DNA from: BOG-994 sp049514215 | GTDB lineage: Bacteria > Pseudomonadota > Gammaproteobacteria > Burkholderiales > Burkholderiaceae_D | Direction: 5' to 3' | Assembly (NCBI GenBank): GCA_049514215.1 | Contig: JBEKVI010000014.1 | Location: forward strand, 1-64,000 | Length of the DNA: 64,000 nt | Part shown: piece after piece, positions 1-8,513 of the stretch | Position numbering within the stretch: position 1 is the first letter of the stretch | How the letters are laid out: each line of letters opens with the position of its first letter | Translations under genes and position numbers: made by a program | Notes under the pieces: generated by a model | Seen by the model: only the letters and a program-made list of their open reading frames with translations | The model's database searches: none | Told to the model about the DNA's origin: nothing

Positions 1-148
1 CCCGGTACCCCCAGCTCTTGAGTAGACGGGCCACCAGGGCCGCCGTGCGATGTTCCTTAAAGCCCAGTTCGGGGTTCTGGTGGATGTCACGCCGGACTGC
101 GACAAATTCGTCGGCGCGTTCAGTGAGTTCGGCAAGAAGGGCGTTCAT
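1..148 (-). CDS. M20-family amidohydrolase (N-terminal 49 codons only)
   Basis: Read leftwards from an ATG at 148, the frame stays open to the window edge and starts MNALLAELTERADEFVAV, then carries IHQNPELGFKEHRTA. That segment matches the N-terminal signature of M20D peptidases/amidohydrolases (hippurate hydrolase, IAA-amino-acid hydrolase, HipO type), which cleave N-acyl amino acids with a binuclear metal site. The metal ligands lie beyond the edge, so substrate and activity cannot be read. An AAGGA sits about 11 bases before the ATG. The gene is divergent from a LysR regulator across an AT-rich spacer, the usual arrangement for a LysR-controlled target. The family call is good; the specific substrate is unknown. 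Confidence 0.8.
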   Translation of the reverse strand, partial: MNALLAELTERADEFVAVRRDIHQNPELGFKEHRTAALVARLLKSWGYR

Positions 149-215
149 GAGCAGTGGGATCCTTGGCGGAAAAAGAAAGACCGGTGAGCGGGAAGATGCG
201 TCACGGTAAGGCTTC

Positions 216-243
216 TTGAACAATGAGTCCAATGCATTATAAT
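216..243 (+). promoter_or_regulatory. Candidate sigma-70 promoter of the lysR gene
   Basis: TTGAAC (216-221) and a perfect TATAAT (238-243) are separated by 16 bases, placing a start near 250, about 27 bases before the GTG start at 277. The spacer is far more AT-rich than the flanking genes. The ATTATAAT block also reads TATAAT on the minus strand, so it could serve the amidohydrolase too, though no good minus-strand -35 is visible. Confidence 0.5.
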
Positions 244-249
244 TTTGGT

Positions 250-265
250 ATTAATAATTTTTAAT
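250..265. promoter_or_regulatory. Candidate LysR operator (ATTAA-N6-TTAAT)
   Basis: The dyad ATTAA (250-254), six bases, TTAAT (261-265) contains the T-N11-A core (T252, A264) typical of LysR-type sites. It lies between the two divergent genes, just downstream of the predicted lysR -10, which would suit autorepression. This is pattern only. Confidence 0.4.
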
Positions 266-276
266 CATGATAGCTC

Positions 277-1176
277 GTGAACCTCGGGCAGCTTGAACAT
301 CTCCTTGCATTGGCCGAGACCGGGTCCTTTAGCAAGGCAGCTCAACGGGTGCATCTGACGCAGCCCGCCTTGAGTCGCAGCATCCAGGCACTCGAGGAAG
401 AACTCGAAGGCCGGCTCGTCGACCGCATCGGCCGCAAGAACGAAATGACCGCCCTGGGCACGACTGTCATCCAACGCGCGCGTCAGATTCTCTCGGGCGT
501 CGTCGAACTCCGGCAAGCGGCCAAGCACGTCAAGGCCGGACAGTGGGGCAGCCTCAATATCGGGTTGGGCGCAGGCCCTGCGAGCGTTCTGACCGAACCA
601 CTCCTTCTGCACGGGGCCCTGAACTACCCTTTTGTCAGAATCGGCATCCAGCGGGGCCGGATCGATGCGCTCCTCAAGGGCCTGCGATCCCGGGAGCTTG
701 ACGTGCTGATCTTTGATGAACGCTCGATTGCCGCCGAGCCAGACGTGGTGATCGAACGCCTGCCCGATTTGCGTGTGGGGATCTTCTGCCGTCCCGGGCA
801 TCCTCTGGCCTCGCGCGCGCGGATTGAATTCTCCGATCTCACGCGCTATCCGGTCGCCTCGACCGCGATCGCCCCCGAAGTGGCACGCCATCTCGTCGAG
901 AGCTTCGGTCCACAGGCACGCCCCGAGAGTTTCGTCACGCTGCAGTCCGACGAAGTCGGACCGCTCATCGAAGTTGCCGCAGCCAGCGACACCATTTTCA
1001 TCGGACTGCGTCGCGCGGCACAGCAGGCGCTCATGGCAGGATCCCTCGTCGAGCGGCAGATCAAGCCCAACCTCATTTCGGTGGCCCGCTTTTGCATCGT
1101 TACCTTGGAGGGACGGCAGGCCTCGCCTCTTTTGCCCCTCGTGCGCGCCATGGCTGAGGCCCACCTGAAGGACTAG
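277..1176 (+). CDS. LysR-family transcriptional regulator
   Basis: A 299-residue protein of normal LysR length. Residues 1-60 form the winged helix-turn-helix, including GSFSKAAQRVHLTQPALSRSI, split here as GSFSKAAQ then LTQPALSRSIQALEEEL. The rest is the periplasmic-binding-protein-like effector domain. The start is GTG at 277; no strong ribosome site is visible. It is divergent from the M20 amidohydrolase, so that gene is its most likely target, perhaps with an N-acyl amino acid or its product as coinducer (inference). It is followed by 131 bases and a GNAT gene with its own ribosome site. Confidence 0.9.
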   Translation: MNLGQLEHLLALAETGSFSKAAQRVHLTQPALSRSIQALEEELEGRLVDRIGRKNEMTALGTTVIQRARQILSGVVELRQAAKHVKAGQWGSLNIGLGAGPASVLTEPLLLHGALNYPFVRIGIQRGRIDALLKGLRSRELDVLIFDERSIAAEPDVVIERLPDLRVGIFCRPGHPLASRARIEFSDLTRYPVASTAIAPEVARHLVESFGPQARPESFVTLQSDEVGPLIEVAAASDTIFIGLRRAAQQALMAGSLVERQIKPNLISVARFCIVTLEGRQASPLLPLVRAMAEAHLKD

Positions 1177-1307
1177 TGGTTCCAAGTTTTACGGCGCGGT
1201 CAGATAGAGGTGCGAGTGGCTTACTATAGGCCGGAGGCGCGTAGCCGAACGAGGCAACAAAAACGGCGCGAATCGGTCGCAGTGGGGACCACCAGAGGAA
1301 GGAGCCC

Positions 1308-2027
1308 ATGGGCGTTGCTGCCGCACCCGAGTCCGAAGTCTCGAACGAGACTTTGGCCAACGTCATTTGGAGCGCGTTGACAGGCCCCTACCAGGAGCCG
1401 CTTGCGACCGGCGGACCCCTCGCCCGTCGCTATCCCCGAGAATTCGCACCCTTCGGAGCGACCGCCGATTCTTCGAGGGAGGGATTCCAGGCGCTTCGGG
1501 CCCTGTTTGCCCCTGGCGAACCATTGGCCTTGTTCACCGCGCGTCACGTCGACCCAGGAAAGGCGTTCGAAGTGATCGCACGCAAGGACGCGGTACAAAT
1601 GATTCAGACGCGGCGCGCAACGCCGCAGCACACCGAGTTCTCGCTTCTGCAGCCCAGTGATGCCCAAGAGATGCGCGCACTCGTTGATCTGACCAAGCCA
1701 GGGCCCTTTGCGGAGCGGACGCATGAACTGGGCCGTTTTCTTGGCCTACGCGAGCACGGCCGTCTCGTCGCCATGGCCGGGGAGCGGTTGCGGCTCGAGG
1801 GCTTTACCGAGGTCAGCGCAGTGTGCACCCATCCTGAATATCGCGGGCGCGGTCTGGGACGCGCATCGGTGCGTGCGGTCGCCAGCGGAATCTGGGAGCG
1901 AGGGGAGATCCCGATCCTGCATGCGCTGGCGGACAACAGCGCAGCAATCGCCCTCTATCGGGAGCTCGACTTCGTGGTGCAGCAGGAACTCCAGTTGACG
2001 CTCTTGCGCGCGAGCCCCGTCGAATGA
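1308..2027 (+). CDS. GNAT-family N-acetyltransferase (FR47-like)
   Basis: 239 residues. The C-terminal half is a GNAT fold: the beta4 strand with FTEVSAVCTHPEYRGRGLG supplies the acetyl-CoA pyrophosphate loop (R-G-R-G-L-G). The late stretch ILHALADNSAAIALYRELDF is typical of the family end, with N for CoA contact and the conserved Y-R-x-L-x-F. Residues 1-130 are an extra N-terminal region as in FR47-type acetyltransferases. A strong ribosome site (GAGGAAGGAG) precedes the ATG. The acceptor substrate cannot be told. The stop overlaps the start of the next gene by four bases, so the two are co-translated. Confidence 0.85.
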   Translation: MGVAAAPESEVSNETLANVIWSALTGPYQEPLATGGPLARRYPREFAPFGATADSSREGFQALRALFAPGEPLALFTARHVDPGKAFEVIARKDAVQMIQTRRATPQHTEFSLLQPSDAQEMRALVDLTKPGPFAERTHELGRFLGLREHGRLVAMAGERLRLEGFTEVSAVCTHPEYRGRGLGRASVRAVASGIWERGEIPILHALADNSAAIALYRELDFVVQQELQLTLLRASPVE

Positions 2028-2494
2028 CAATGAGGCAACCACCCATGCCCCAAGCACAGACGATGCTCGATCAACTTGTCGCCTTGAATGCCAGCGCAAG
2101 TCTTAACCGGTGGGCCAAGTTCGAGGTGGTGCGCGCTCTCCCTGGTGAAGTGGAACTGCGCATGGACTGGCGTGCAGGCGATATGGCGCAGTACGCCGGC
2201 TTTTTGCATGCGGGGCTCATCGCGGCCCTGCTCGACACCGCCTGTGGTTTCGCCGCCTACACACTCGTAGGCGCTGTCCTCGCATCGCATTTCTCCATGA
2301 ACTGTCTCGCGCCCGCGATGGGAGAGAGTTTTCTTGCTCACGGTCGGGTCGTCAAAAGCGGTCGCAAACAGGTATTCACCTCCGCCCAACTGTTCGCCCA
2401 GAAGACGCCATCGGAATCCAAACTTGTCGCTACCGGTGAGACGATTCTCGTACCCATCGAGCGCACCACAGCCGGCTCGACTTCATCCGCCTAA
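2024..2494 (+). CDS. PaaI-type hotdog-fold thioesterase
   Basis: 156 residues with the single hotdog domain of the PaaI/YdiI superfamily. The segment YAGFLHAGLIAALLDTACG is the helix bearing the catalytic acidic residue and the H-x-G motif. Members hydrolyse acyl-CoA or hydroxyphenylacetyl/benzoyl-CoA thioesters, often to rescue CoA from stalled aromatic catabolism. That would fit the CoA-dependent aromatic genes further right, but the link is inference. The start overlaps the GNAT stop (ATGA). It converges on msrA with an 11-base gap. Confidence 0.8.
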   Translation: MTMRQPPMPQAQTMLDQLVALNASASLNRWAKFEVVRALPGEVELRMDWRAGDMAQYAGFLHAGLIAALLDTACGFAAYTLVGAVLASHFSMNCLAPAMGESFLAHGRVVKSGRKQVFTSAQLFAQKTPSESKLVATGETILVPIERTTAGSTSSA

Positions 2495-2505
2495 GTCCCT
2501 TGTCG

Positions 2506-3072
2506 TCAGTTTTTCTGGAGCGCGGCGAAAGTCTTGCGAAACTTTGCGATCTTGGGCCGCACCACCACCGCGCAATAGCCCTGGTCGGGGTGGTTCGGAA
2601 AATATTCCTGATGATAGGCCTCGGCACGCCAGTAGGCGGGGGCCTTGAGCACTTCGGTGACCACAGGCCGAAAGGAGTGTTCCCCTAACTCGCTGATGAC
2701 TTCGCGCGCGATCTTTTCCTGTTCGGGACTATGGAAAAAAATCACCGAGCGGTACTGCGTGCCCACATCGTTGCCCTGACGATTCAAGGTCGTGGGATCG
2801 TGTATCGAGAAAAACACTTCGAGCACCTGCCGGTAACTGATGATCTTCGGATCGAATTCGATGCGGACCACTTCGGCGTGACCCGTCGTCCCGTCGCACA
2901 CGGCTTCGTAACTCGGGTTGGCGACCGTGCCGCCGCTGTAGCCCGATTCGACATCGATGACCCCTTTGAGCTCCATGTAGACGCCCTCAAGGCACCAGAA
3001 GCAACCCCCGCCCAAGGTAGCGAATTCATGACCGGCTAGAGGAGCCGGGCCAAGCGGATGGGCGATAGACAT
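2506..3072 (-). CDS. msrA: Peptide-methionine (S)-S-oxide reductase MsrA
   Basis: A 188-residue repair enzyme reducing methionine-S-sulfoxide. The catalytic motif GGGCFWC is at residues 21-27 with Cys24 the nucleophile; the conserved GYSGG, YRQVLEVFF and YRSVIFF regions follow. I set the start at the ATG at 3072 because a clear AAGGAG precedes it by six bases. An upstream in-frame ATG at 3117 would run into the preceding acyl-CoA ligase gene. It lies 25 bases behind that ligase and may be its last operon member, although it is more likely a housekeeping gene read through from the operon. Confidence 0.95.
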   Translation of the reverse strand: MSIAHPLGPAPLAGHEFATLGGGCFWCLEGVYMELKGVIDVESGYSGGTVANPSYEAVCDGTTGHAEVVRIEFDPKIISYRQVLEVFFSIHDPTTLNRQGNDVGTQYRSVIFFHSPEQEKIAREVISELGEHSFRPVVTEVLKAPAYWRAEAYHQEYFPNHPDQGYCAVVVRPKIAKFRKTFAALQKN

Positions 3073-3097
3073 GCGGACTCCTTTGAAAAAGCGTCGG

Positions 3098-4585
3098 TCA
3101 CGAGTCCGAAGACGCACGGATGCGCGCAGCGAGCTCCAATTTCCGGACCTTGCCCATCGCGTTTTTGGGCAGCGACTCGAGAAAAAGCACCTGACGCGGA
3201 TGCTTAAAACGCGCGATACGGCCTTCGAACAGGGCTAGGATAGCAGCGGCGTCGCCGACTGCGCCAGCGCGCAGCACAATCGCTGCCACAGGCGCCTCCC
3301 CATAGCGCGCATCGGCCATGCCGACCACGGAGGCGTCAGCGACGTCCGGGTGCTCGAGAAGAATGCCCTCGAGTTCCGTCGGATAGATGTTTTCGCCTCC
3401 CGAGATGATCATGTCCTTGACGCGCCCCACCACTTCATAGCAGCCGTCTTCATCCTGGCGCGCGAGATCCCCGCTGGCAAACCAGCCGTTCTGCGACGCG
3501 AGAGGATCGATGTGGCCCCAGTAGCGCTGCGCGAGGTTGCGCCCCTGCACCCAGATCTCACCGATCAGACCCGGGCGAACATCGTTGCCGCTCGCATCGA
3601 CCAGTCTGACCGCGCTGTGGAGGGCACAAAAGCCGGCGTAGCCCACCTTGCGCATGGCGTCAGCGGGCCTCAAGACGATGCTCACGGGACCCGTCTCGGT
3701 AGCGCCATAGACCTGGCCGACCGGGACGCCTCGTTGGTGAAAGGCCTCGATGAGCCCCGTGGGAATCGTCGAGGAACCGGCCATGAGGGCTCTGAGTGAA
3801 TCGAGCCGCGCGCTCGGAAATCCCGGATGCTCGATCACCGCGCGTAACGTCGCGGGCACCATGAGGCTGAGGCTGGGACGGGATTGTGCAACCTCGTGCA
3901 GCCACTTCTCGGCGTCAAAGCGGGCATGCAAAGTGACGGTTGCTCCAGCCACCAAGGCCGGGATCGTCTGGATACAAAGCCCGCCCACATGAAAGAGCGG
4001 TAGCACCGTCAGCACGTGATCGGAGCTCACCAGATCGTGCGCCGCGATGCTGGCGGCCGCATTCCAGAGCATCCCGTCTTGATGGTGCAAAACACCCCGC
4101 GGGGCCCCCGTCGTGCCCGAGGTATAGACCAGCAGCACAGGCTCCGCCCCGGTCAATGGCAGATAACGGGGTCGACCGTGGCATGGCTCGGCGATAAGCG
4201 CCTCGCATTCTTGGACGTTGAGATCCGCCAGAGCGGAGAGCCTTTGCGCGGCCTGTGCAAACGCGGCGTCGTAGAGGAGCAGCCTCGCCCCTGCATCCTT
4301 CAAAATCGCGGACCATTCGGGTTCCACCAGGCGGTAGTTCAACGGCACGAGGATGGCCCCAATGCGCGCGAGCGCAAAGAAAAGGATCAACTCCTCGGTG
4401 CGGTTAAAGCCCAGATAGGCCACGCGCGCACCAGGCTCCACCTGCCACTCGGTGGCCAGCCGGGCGCTGGCCCGCTCGATCCGGTTCCAGAAGCGCCGCC
4501 AGGTCGTCTCCTGACCGTTGCAGCGCAAAGCGACGCGCTCGGGCTGCACGCGGGCCCAGCTTTGGATGACACCAGCAAGCGGCAT
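3098..4585 (-). CDS. AMP-dependent acyl-CoA synthetase/ligase (ANL family)
   Basis: 495 residues, full ANL adenylate-forming enzyme. Visible are the P-loop VYTSGTTGAPRG, the A5 motif YGATETGP, the hinge region SGDLARQDEDGCYEVVGRVKDMI with GGENIYP, and the C-terminal catalytic lysine in PKNAMGKVRK. It activates a carboxylic acid to its CoA thioester via an acyl-AMP. The A5 loop and size fit medium-chain or aryl acids (MenE/cyclohexanecarboxylate/feruloyl type) as well as fatty acids; the substrate is not decided. It follows the acyl-CoA dehydrogenase by six bases and is in the unit starting at the NicX-like gene. A 2-aminobenzoate or pyridine-carboxylate substrate would fit the neighbourhood but is speculation. 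Confidence 0.9.
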   Translation of the reverse strand: MPLAGVIQSWARVQPERVALRCNGQETTWRRFWNRIERASARLATEWQVEPGARVAYLGFNRTEELILFFALARIGAILVPLNYRLVEPEWSAILKDAGARLLLYDAAFAQAAQRLSALADLNVQECEALIAEPCHGRPRYLPLTGAEPVLLVYTSGTTGAPRGVLHHQDGMLWNAAASIAAHDLVSSDHVLTVLPLFHVGGLCIQTIPALVAGATVTLHARFDAEKWLHEVAQSRPSLSLMVPATLRAVIEHPGFPSARLDSLRALMAGSSTIPTGLIEAFHQRGVPVGQVYGATETGPVSIVLRPADAMRKVGYAGFCALHSAVRLVDASGNDVRPGLIGEIWVQGRNLAQRYWGHIDPLASQNGWFASGDLARQDEDGCYEVVGRVKDMIISGGENIYPTELEGILLEHPDVADASVVGMADARYGEAPVAAIVLRAGAVGDAAAILALFEGRIARFKHPRQVLFLESLPKNAMGKVRKLELAARIRASSDS

Positions 4586-4591
4586 GCGGGT

Positions 4592-5860
4592 CTAGGCGTC
4601 CTTCTCGCCGGTCTCGTAGAGCGCTTCGCGTCCCAACCGGTCGGTGATCAATTCGGCCGTCCATGGCAGCATGAGCGCCCCACAACGCGAATCACGGTAC
4701 AAGCGTTCGAGCGGCAGGTGCTTCATCATCGCCTGACCGCCGCAGGTCCTCAGGGCAAGGCGGCAGATGTCGTTGGAGCCTTCCATGACCGTATAGTGAC
4801 CCGCGTACAGGCGCAGGCGTTCGTCCTTGGAGGGAAAAGCACGAGCCTCATGAATCACGCGCCAAAAAATTGAGCGCATGTTTTCCAACTGGATGCGCAT
4901 TTGGGCCACGGCGATCTGCTTGGTCGGATACTGGCGGCGACGGATCGCAGGCTCGCCCGGAATCTCGCCCCGCAGATAGGAAACCGTGAAATCGTAGGCC
5001 GCCTGCGCAATGCCGAGATAGGTGGGAGCCAGGGTGAAAAACATGGCGGGCCATGCTTGCGCCGCCTGATAGTAGATGCCGCGCGGCATGAGTTGCAGGT
5101 CATCTTGGACCCAGACATTGTCGAAAATCAGGTTGCGCGAGACCGTACCGCGCATCCCCATGGGATTCCAATCCCCCGAGACTGAAAGCCCCTCGGATTC
5201 GGCGGGCACGGCAATGTAGAGCGTATCGCGCACATCCAGAGGTTCATCGCTGCCCTTGGCTTCGGTGCACAAGATGCCGTAGAAATTCGCCGCGCCCGAA
5301 AGGCTCGCCCAGATCTTCTTGCCACTAATACGCCACCCTTTACCCTCCCGCGTGGCGGTAGTGCCAAAGGGCGCTCGACCTGCCGCTGCGGCGGTACCTT
5401 CAGAAAAGGGCTGGGCGTAGAGGCTTCCCTGCTCGACGATCCTAGCGAAGTGCAGCGCCCGGCGGGACTCGTGCTCGCTGCGTTCGGAAGCGCTCATGGG
5501 AAGCGCGTCGGCCAGAAGACCGGTCCATAGGGTCGAGCAGACGTGCATGTTAAAGGTCAGGGCAGTCGCGCCGCAAAAGCGCCCGAGCTCCGCGGCAACC
5601 ATGCAATACGTGGCGAAATCGGCACCCAGGCCCCCCTTGCTTTGCGGAACGCACAGCCCTAGAAAGCCGGCCTCACGCAGATCGTCGTAGTTGGCAAACG
5701 GGAAACTCGCGGTCTCGTCCCACTGCGCAGCACGCGGGGCAAAGGCTGATTGACCGAGCTCGTGTGCCCTCTCGAGGAAGCGCCGTTGCGTCGGCGTGAA
5801 AGAGGCCTCTCCCACCGCAGGGACAAACCCGATGTCGCCTTGGCTGCCGGCCGAACTCAT
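4592..5860 (-). CDS. Acyl-CoA dehydrogenase family protein
   Basis: 422 residues with N-terminal, middle and C-terminal ACAD domains. GKKIWASLSGAANFYGIL is the FAD/substrate beta-domain region. VMEGSNDICRL near residue 375 aligns with the usual YEGTxxIQR, so the catalytic Glu appears retained. That favours a true alpha,beta-dehydrogenase, although the fold is also used by class D flavin monooxygenases that pair with a reductase like the one at 7947. I chose the ATG at 5860 because it overlaps the hydrolase stop (ATGA); an upstream in-frame ATG lies inside that gene. The C-terminal tail, rich in R, C and L (RDSRCGALMLPWTAEL), differs from fatty-acid ACADs. Confidence 0.85.
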   Translation of the reverse strand: MSSAGSQGDIGFVPAVGEASFTPTQRRFLERAHELGQSAFAPRAAQWDETASFPFANYDDLREAGFLGLCVPQSKGGLGADFATYCMVAAELGRFCGATALTFNMHVCSTLWTGLLADALPMSASERSEHESRRALHFARIVEQGSLYAQPFSEGTAAAAGRAPFGTTATREGKGWRISGKKIWASLSGAANFYGILCTEAKGSDEPLDVRDTLYIAVPAESEGLSVSGDWNPMGMRGTVSRNLIFDNVWVQDDLQLMPRGIYYQAAQAWPAMFFTLAPTYLGIAQAAYDFTVSYLRGEIPGEPAIRRRQYPTKQIAVAQMRIQLENMRSIFWRVIHEARAFPSKDERLRLYAGHYTVMEGSNDICRLALRTCGGQAMMKHLPLERLYRDSRCGALMLPWTAELITDRLGREALYETGEKDA

Positions 5861-6675
5861 GGCGCTTCGCTTGCATGCGGCAAGGGAAAACATTCATCCA
5901 GAAACGCAACGAGGATCGCGTTAAAGGCGTCGGGCTGCTCCCAATGCAAGAGGTGCCCTGCGCCCTCGATGGTGCGATAGTGCGCGCGCGGGATGCGCCC
6001 TGCCATCTTTTCCATGACCGCCGGGGGCGCGTTGCGATCGCTCTTGCCTGCCACGACCAGCGTGGGCACCCGGATCGAATCGAGCTCGGCGCGGCGGTCG
6101 AACTCGACGAGAGCTCCCAGTGCGTGCCGGTAGGTCGCAGCAGGTACTGCGGCCATGATGTTGGTTAAGGCGCGTACGACCGACTCTGCGGATTTTTCAG
6201 CCACCATCTCCAAAACGAGTGTGCGTGCGAGCTGCGCCATGCTCTTACCCGCGTCGAGCGGAGCCGTGCGGGACGTCAGGAACGCCTTCTGCCACGGTCC
6301 GTCCCGGCTGCCGAAAGCGGGGCTCGTGGCGGCCAGCACGAGGCCTGCAACCGCCTCGGGAGCACGCGCGGCGACTTCCTGGGCCACCATTCCTCCCATG
6401 CTGTGACCCAAAAGGACGACCGGCCCGACGTCTAACACTGCAATGAGATCAAGACAGGACTGCGCCAGGCTTTCCATCGTGTACGGTTCGACGGTGCGGG
6501 AATAGCCGTAGCCGGGCATGTCCCAGGCCAAAGCCCGCCAGCCATGGGCCGCGAGCGCAGACATCTGGGGAGCAAAGGCCTGGTGCCCGCCGCCGATTCC
6601 ATGCAACATGAGAATGACCCGCGACCCCAGACCTTCCTCAAGGTAATAGGGAAGACTTGTGCCCACGATCGTCAT
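5857..6675 (-). CDS. Alpha/beta hydrolase (possible N-formylmaleamate deformylase-like or enol-lactonase-like)
   Basis: 272 residues with LMLHGIGGGHQAF (oxyanion HG), the nucleophile elbow GHSMGG (Ser92) and a C-terminal GAGHLLHWEQP with the catalytic His. The acid is probably the Asp in VVAGKSDRNAPP. Start and stop both overlap neighbours by four bases, so translation is coupled to the NicX-like dioxygenase. In nicotinate degraders NicX is followed functionally by NicD, an alpha/beta hydrolase that deformylates N-formylmaleamate. By position this gene is the candidate for that step, but the fold alone also fits 3-oxoadipate enol-lactonases or C-C hydrolases. Confidence 0.85.
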   Translation of the reverse strand: MTIVGTSLPYYLEEGLGSRVILMLHGIGGGHQAFAPQMSALAAHGWRALAWDMPGYGYSRTVEPYTMESLAQSCLDLIAVLDVGPVVLLGHSMGGMVAQEVAARAPEAVAGLVLAATSPAFGSRDGPWQKAFLTSRTAPLDAGKSMAQLARTLVLEMVAEKSAESVVRALTNIMAAVPAATYRHALGALVEFDRRAELDSIRVPTLVVAGKSDRNAPPAVMEKMAGRIPRAHYRTIEGAGHLLHWEQPDAFNAILVAFLDECFPLPHASEAP

Positions 6676-7736
6676 ACGAGTTCTTTCGCGTCGACCACCT
6701 GGCCCGCCTCCACCACCGCCTGGCCGTCGAGCCGGACCGTGCAGTGCCGAAGCGGCAGGTCGAAGTGACCCAGCGTGTGGCGCCCCGCGACCTCGTTAGC
6801 CCCGGTCGAATAGAGGAAATTCCCGGCGAAGGCGCGCAACTCGGTGCCGTTGCAGTCGCGCTTATCGTAAAAGGCGAGCGCGTCCCAGCGGGCATGCGGA
6901 TTCAGGCCCCATCCGACGTGCGAGACGCCATAGGCCAAGCGATCCCCAAAGGCGTCCCAGTAGCTTTGCATGAGCTCGGCATCGAGCCCCGTGCCCTCCA
7001 CGGCGGTGACGAAGTCGTCCCGTATGGTCAGCGCGATGCGCTCGCGCAAGTAGCGCTTGAAGGTGAGATTAATATCCCCGGGCGCTAGGACAAGTTGACC
7101 GTTTACGCTGCCCTGGGCTGGAAAGGCGAGGCACAACCCGCCGGGCCAATGCGCCACTTGCCCGGGCTTGGCGCAATAGCCCCAAACGCCACCGATGCGC
7201 GCGCCTTTCAGGTTGACCTTCAGGTTCGTGCCCTGGGCCGAGCTCACCTCGAGCCATTGCGCTTTGCGCAGCTTCTGCATGGCCGCTCGCACCACAGGCT
7301 CGAGGGCCGCATCGGGGGTCGTCCGCTCGAGAATCTCGGGATGTTCGTTGGAGACCATCAAAAGCCGCGGGCGCCGCCCTTCGCTCCCCTCCAGGATCTG
7401 GGCCAGCTCGCGGGAGTGCAAGAGCCCTTCTACAGTGCAGTCCACAATCAGATCCGCTGCCGAGAGCGCGCGCACCACCGGGGCCAGACCTCCAAGCGCA
7501 TTCGATGCACCCGTGGAACGGATGGGGACGGACGATGAGACCGCGGGACTGGGCACCACGATGTGAAAGGCACGGCTGCCCAGACGCGCGCAGGCCAGCT
7601 CGGCCAGATCGACGAGCACGCGGCGCGACTGCGTCTCCGATAGAATCGCTACGCTATCTCCCGCAGCCAAAGCGCATAGACGCAGCGTCTTTTCGAAGGC
7701 GTCGATCCAGCGCGCCTCGATGCGTTCGATCAGCAC
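6672..7736 (-). CDS. NicX-like 2,5-dihydroxypyridine 5,6-dioxygenase family protein
   Basis: 354 residues, close to NicX length (about 350). The C-terminal third matches the NicX pattern I know: SHVGWGLNPHARW, then RAFAGNFLYSTG, then GHFDLPLRHC, ending in a DGQAVVEAGQVV segment. NicX binds Fe(II) with two His and one Asp; the equivalents here are His273, His324 and Asp326, with nearly the same spacing. NicX opens 2,5-dihydroxypyridine to N-formylmaleamate, so ring cleavage of a hydroxylated N-heterocycle is the likely role. It is the first gene of a minus-strand unit, 210 bases from a divergent flavin reductase. The exact substrate is unproven; M29-like peptidase annotation for this fold would be misleading. 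Confidence 0.8.
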   Translation of the reverse strand: MLIERIEARWIDAFEKTLRLCALAAGDSVAILSETQSRRVLVDLAELACARLGSRAFHIVVPSPAVSSSVPIRSTGASNALGGLAPVVRALSAADLIVDCTVEGLLHSRELAQILEGSEGRRPRLLMVSNEHPEILERTTPDAALEPVVRAAMQKLRKAQWLEVSSAQGTNLKVNLKGARIGGVWGYCAKPGQVAHWPGGLCLAFPAQGSVNGQLVLAPGDINLTFKRYLRERIALTIRDDFVTAVEGTGLDAELMQSYWDAFGDRLAYGVSHVGWGLNPHARWDALAFYDKRDCNGTELRAFAGNFLYSTGANEVAGRHTLGHFDLPLRHCTVRLDGQAVVEAGQVVDAKELV

Positions 7737-7848
7737 TGCGCTTTCTCCTTAAACAAACCGGCAGGCTCGAAAGCCAGACTGCGGGCCGCCCACTTTACTG
7801 CAATGCCGGTTGCGAATGCAAAGGCAAGCCATTATGCTGGGACCAGTT

Positions 7849-7866
7849 TATATGAATTTTCATCTA
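7849..7866. promoter_or_regulatory. Candidate MarR-type operator
   Basis: The arms ATGAA (7852-7856) and TTCAT (7859-7863) form an inverted repeat with a two-base centre; A/T pairs extend it outward with one mismatch on each side. It lies in the 210-base divergent region between the NicX-like gene and the flavin reductase/MarR unit, in an AT-rich patch. MarR proteins bind 16-20 base palindromes of this form, and the regulator gene is the second gene of the divergent unit. Confidence 0.45.
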
Positions 7867-7946
7867 TCACCAATCGCTGTGGTCGGGTCTCGCGCCCGGC
7901 TTGGGCGATCTGTCGCAGCGGCCATGGCGAAGGCTGGTGTTCACGC

Positions 7947-8513
7947 ATGAGCATCTACGACTCGGAGCCTTTGGATCCCACGGCTCAGGCCATGGCGCCG
8001 GACTTTGACGCCTTGCACTTTCGCCGTGCGCTGGGCCAATTCGCGACCGGCGTGACCATCATCACGACGCGCACCGACTCGGGCAAGCCGGTCGGTTTTA
8101 CGGCCAACTCCTTTAATTCGGTCTCACTGGATCCGCCTTTGGTGCTCTGGAGCCAGTCATCCCGCGCCAGCAGCCTGGCGATCTTTCGGGGGAACACGCA
8201 CTATGCGATCAACGTTCTGGCCTCCGATCAGATCGAGTTGTCCCGTAGCTTTGGTTCGAGCGCTGCCGCCCTCGAAGAAAGTCGCTTTCACGGCGCACAG
8301 TGGACCGACGGATCACGCGGCGCGCCGGTTCTCGTGGGCTGCTGTGCCTGGTTCGAGTGCTTTAATCGCAGCCGCTATGAAGAGGGCGACCACGTGATCT
8401 TCGTGGGGGAGGTCGAACGCTGCGGTTTTACGCATCGCGAACCCTTGATCTTTCAGGATGGCCACTACCACATGACCCAACCCCATCCGCATGGCCAAAA
8501 GGGCGAACCGTGA
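7947..8513 (+). CDS. Flavin reductase-like protein (two-component monooxygenase reductase)
   Basis: 188 residues with the FMN-binding split barrel of the HpaC/flavin reductase family: ALGQFATGVTIIT near the start, then GFTANSFNSVSLDPPLVLWSQ is the FMN phosphate-binding core, split here as GFTANSFNSVS and DPPLVLW. Such proteins use NAD(P)H to supply reduced flavin to a partner oxygenase. No HpaB-type oxygenase is in the window; the ACAD-fold protein at 4592 is the only local partner candidate (inference). I chose the ATG at 7947, where the conserved region begins soon after; an upstream ATG at 7803 lies in the promoter region. Its stop overlaps the MarR start (GTGA). Confidence 0.88.
   Translation: MSIYDSEPLDPTAQAMAPDFDALHFRRALGQFATGVTIITTRTDSGKPVGFTANSFNSVSLDPPLVLWSQSSRASSLAIFRGNTHYAINVLASDQIELSRSFGSSAAALEESRFHGAQWTDGSRGAPVLVGCCAWFECFNRSRYEEGDHVIFVGEVERCGFTHREPLIFQDGHYHMTQPHPHGQKGEP

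Noticed and set aside
265..1185. A 306-codon minus-strand frame opposite the LysR gene
   Set aside because: It is the antisense shadow of a clear LysR gene in GC-rich DNA; its protein shows no family motif.
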